Made by a program: the position numbers and the translations under genes | The notes under the pieces: generated by a model | What the model was told of the DNA's origin: nothing | Databases searched by the model: none | Seen by the model: the letters and a program-made list of their open reading frames with translations, nothing else | Part shown: piece after piece, positions 62,701-64,000 of the stretch | Layout: each line of letters opens with the position of its first letter | How positions within the stretch are numbered: position 1 is the stretch's first letter | Origin: Phoenix dactylifera | Lineage: Eukaryota > Streptophyta > Magnoliopsida > Arecales > Arecaceae | DNA: 64,000 nt | Assembly: GCF_009389715.1 (NCBI RefSeq) | Contig: NC_052399.1 | Span: forward strand, 15,317,646-15,381,645 | Reading direction: 5' to 3'

Positions 62701-64000
62701 AAGCTTGAACCAAGCTCAGTTCAAGCTTGAATTAAAGATTCATACAAATCTGAATTAATATTTAATGGGTTCTAAAATAAATAAACATTCAAGCTGCTTG
62801 AAATTAATCTAATACTGTGAATCACTGGATCTAATTATGTGTGTATTTTTGAGCCTAATCGAGCTGAGCTTGATTAAGCCTGGTTTGGCTCAGCTTGAAA
62901 CTGATTTCGAGCCTAGATTGCTAGTTGAAGCATTGTTTGTTTAGCTTCAAACAAAGCCTAAACCGAGCTTTTTTCTGAGCAGATCTTGAGCTGTTCAGAT
63001 CATTTAACACCGCTAACTGGAACTGACCATACATATGAGCAGATTAATGCAGAGCTCTTTTACTTCTATCTGAAAAATAGAATCCGAGGAAGCTTATGGA
63101 TCATTACATATACAGACTGCATGTGTATGTACCTCATGCAACCTACTAATATCGACCAGAAGATGAGCAAAGCTCCTCCTTCCTGAAGTTAATTTTTGAC
63201 TTGGTTTGATAGTTTTGAGCCTAATGTTTTATGATGTGGCAGTATAAGTTTTAGCGAATGTCTCAACATGGTAAACATAGTGTTTAAGTTTTTCATCAGA
63301 TGTCATACCAGTCCCTGTTCACCTAATCAACTCCACTTAACTTAAGCTTCTTGCATGATCCTTGAAGACGAGTTATATTGCATCAATGATGAGGGATTTC
63401 TTCACCCTCAAATTCCTGCTATGCGGCGGAATACACCGTCATGATTGTTTTTTTATGCTTTAGTGTTAAGCATGCTCGAACGTGTTTGTATAATGTTATT
63501 TTCTTGTCTAATTTGCGTGTGTATTGCAACCTTGGTTATTTATGACTTATATGGATTGCAGAGATTGTTCAGTAGACATCAGCAAGTTAAGGGGTGGACA
63601 AAGACATGATAAGTGGGTGTCCCTGCAGAACATTAAAATGGGAAGGCTGCACTTAGGAATAACTGTACTTGAAGATGAGCTCGATAAGGTGCGTTTATTG
63701 TAGTCGTTCATACACACACACCCTTCTGAAAGCAAAGTTGATGGCCTCAGCCGGAAACATAATTTTTAACAGGCGAATAAGGATGTTTGTGATGATGAGG
63801 TACCCCAGATGAAGGAAACTGCAACACCTGAATCTGATTGTGTGGCTAAAAACCAGAATACTGATGAGTCTTTAGAAGATTATCGGAAGATGTCCGATGA
63901 GTATGAGCCTATCAACATTGAAGGGCAAGAGAAGACTGGCATATGGGTACATCACCCTGGCAGTGATGTTTCCCAAACGTGGGAGCCCAGAAAAGGACGT
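44793..64000 (+). CDS. NTMC2T6: SMP and C2 domain protein, NTMC2 type 6-like (partial, runs off the right edge)
   Basis: Membrane-anchored synaptotagmin-like protein. The SMP domain binds lipids at membrane contact sites and the C2 domain binds membranes. Exons seen: 44793-44918, 47977-48051, 48245-48385, 48797-48892, 48987-49118, 51052-51204, 51303-51344, 52030-52078, 62009-62101, 62203-62386, 63562-63688 and 63773 to beyond 64000. All are GT-AG and in phase, giving 482 codons so far. Residues 10-42 are hydrophobic (membrane anchor). The SMP region (about 75-270) includes [28 protein letters not shown] and [14 protein letters not shown]. The C2 domain (about 283-405) includes [35 protein letters not shown] and [10 protein letters not shown]. 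The end of the window reads IWVHHPGSD, then QTWEPRKG, as in plant NTMC2T6 proteins. Intron 8 is 9930 bp and full of retroelements, yet the codon it splits (G/AA, Glu) is intact. Confidence 0.94.
44919..47976 (+). other. Intron 1 of the SMP-C2 gene
   Basis: A 3058-bp intron. It contains the GTACC-rich palindromic repeat at 46186-46360. Remaining open frames are short and show no domain. Confidence 0.7.
46186..46360. repeat. GGTACCG-rich palindromic repeat, copy 1
   Basis: Dense in GGTAC, GTACC, ATACCATAC and GGTACCGGTA words that can pair with each other. A related copy is at 59436-59632. It is probably a dispersed non-coding repeat family. Confidence 0.7.
49119..51051 (+). other. Intron 5 of the SMP-C2 gene with 36-bp tandem repeat and GACTTGACT-rich element
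   Basis: An exact 36-bp unit (GAAGTTCAAATTTGTGATTC...) is duplicated at 49235-49270 and 49271-49306. From about 49387 to 50632 an element rich in CAAGTTGACTTG words has weakly inverted ends (GTTCAAAAACTTGCC and, inverted, GTTCAAAAGCC). I see no gene in it. Confidence 0.6.
52316..52342. repeat. (GA)n microsatellite in intron 8
   Basis: About 13 GA units near the left end of intron 8. Confidence 0.95.
53261..53528 (-). repeat. Possible 3' LTR of the gypsy element
   Basis: On the sense strand it starts TGATATTAG just after the pol stop, has a CCTATATATGGG promoter-like block, a C/T-rich leader and ends GTACTGCA. No partner LTR is present in the window, so limits are approximate. Confidence 0.4.
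53530..54860 (-). pseudogene. Gypsy integrase with chromodomain
   Basis: The integrase core shows [13 protein letters not shown] with the first Asp, [14 protein letters not shown] with the second, and [19 protein letters not shown] with the Glu. The C-terminal part has [17 protein letters not shown], then a chromodomain-like block [17 protein letters not shown]. Frame changes occur near 54490 and 54290. The chromodomain assigns the element to the chromovirus branch, whose integrases target chromatin marks. Confidence 0.9.
54958..56330 (-). pseudogene. Gypsy reverse transcriptase and RNase H
   Basis: Motifs in order: [14 protein letters not shown] and [18 protein letters not shown] (about 56040), the catalytic YFDD at about 55950, [17 protein letters not shown], then [15 protein letters not shown] (RNase H first Asp region) and [12 protein letters not shown] with [10 protein letters not shown] near 55190. 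Stops at about 56118, 55465 and 54958 interrupt it. Confidence 0.9.
56499..57240 (-). pseudogene. Gypsy aspartic protease region
   Basis: [18 protein letters not shown] (about 56980) holds the D-S-G active site, followed by [16 protein letters not shown]. An upstream stop near 57055 and loss of gag leave only the protease end of the polyprotein. Confidence 0.8.
57271..57612 (-). mobile_element. TRIM element with target-site duplication ATTTC
   Basis: Two 74-bp terminal repeats (57271-57344 and 57539-57612) start TGTTAACTAACCAC. The minus strand beside the right repeat reads TGGTATGAAAGCC, a diverged tRNA-Met primer site, and beside the left repeat is the purine tract GTTAGGGGGATC. Exact ATTTC flanks both ends (57266-57270 and 57613-57617). 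It abuts the broken 5' side of the gypsy element. Confidence 0.93.
57624..58078 (+). pseudogene. RNase H-like (RVT_3) retroelement remnant
   Basis: Translates to [20 protein letters not shown], then [14 protein letters not shown] and, after a stop, [19 protein letters not shown]. This is the RNase H-like domain and C-terminal tail found at the end of plant non-LTR retroelements and related genes. The first catalytic Asp is kept in DAGAG. The remnant lies in intron 8 of the SMP-C2 gene, on the same strand, and lacks a reverse transcriptase. Confidence 0.75.
58079..62008 (+). other. Right part of intron 8 of the SMP-C2 gene
   Basis: Mostly AT-rich. It holds GGTACCG repeat copy 2 (59436-59632). 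At 60740-60830 the words [16 protein letters not shown] suggest a scrap of copia RNase H. No intact gene is seen. Confidence 0.55.
59436..59632. repeat. GGTACCG-rich palindromic repeat, copy 2
   Basis: Shares the GGTAC, ATACCATA, TCGGTACGGTATG style of words with 46186-46360 and is likewise intronic. Limits are approximate. Confidence 0.65.
62520..62990. repeat. AAGCTTGA/GAGCC-rich degenerate repeat in intron 10
   Basis: Dense in CAAGCTTGA, GAGCCTAG and GATCAAGCT words, many mutually inverted, starting TAGGGGTGT. It resembles the word-repeat blocks at 34090 and 43545 in style and is probably a non-autonomous DNA transposon remnant. Confidence 0.5.

Noticed and set aside
1..64000. CRISPR arrays, bacterial operons or tRNA genes
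   Set aside because: No regularly spaced short repeats, no prokaryotic gene organisation, and no complete tRNA cloverleaf was recognised.

Overview
The window is nuclear DNA of a flowering plant. Genes are spread out, introns are long and transposons are inserted inside genes. GC-rich first exons, an Au-type SINE, several miniature LTR elements (TRIMs) and the gene types suggest a monocot. A palm is my best guess, but that is an inference without a database search. There are no prokaryotic or CRISPR features.

Layout, left to right. (1) 2.3-9.0 kb, minus strand: a decayed ETHE1/GLX2-3 (persulfide dioxygenase, glyoxalase-II-like) gene. Its exon order is still readable, but it carries stops, frameshifts and lost metal ligands, and a piece of plastid 23S rRNA DNA splits one coding exon. 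(2) 9.0-23.1 kb: no convincing gene. It holds microsatellites, four TRIM loci (one a solo LTR) and a MITE. (3) 23.16-31.79 kb, minus strand: a complete 11-exon CAX-type vacuolar cation/proton exchanger (451 aa, CAX2/CAX5-like). (4) 33.11-33.97 kb: a foldback Mutator-like element whose arms are inverted copies of each other, with a 9-11 bp target duplication. (5) 36.0-43.5 kb, plus strand: a plant-specific multi-pass membrane-protein gene broken by a full-length Ty1-copia element (36117-43019, minus strand) and also carrying a frameshift and a nonsense codon. (6) 44.3-64.0 kb, plus strand: most of an SMP-C2 (NTMC2 type 6-like) gene. Twelve exons are visible and the gene runs off the right edge. 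Its 9.9 kb intron 8 contains a decayed Ty3-gypsy chromovirus, a TRIM and an RNase H-like retroelement remnant.

The genes do not form an operon-like unit. CAX loads Ca2+ and other cations into the vacuole using the proton gradient. The SMP-C2 protein is a membrane-anchored lipid-transfer-type protein. The ETHE1 copy appears dead, so sulfur detoxification must rest on another copy. ETHE1 and NTMC2T6 are, as I recall, neighbours in Arabidopsis (At1g53580/At1g53590), so the window may preserve an old gene adjacency opened up by insertions.

The most unusual signal is in the copia element. Its primer-binding position, 2 nt from the LTR, does not look like a tRNA match. It is instead a perfect 15-nt complement of a segment inside the element's own LTR, which suggests self-primed reverse transcription.
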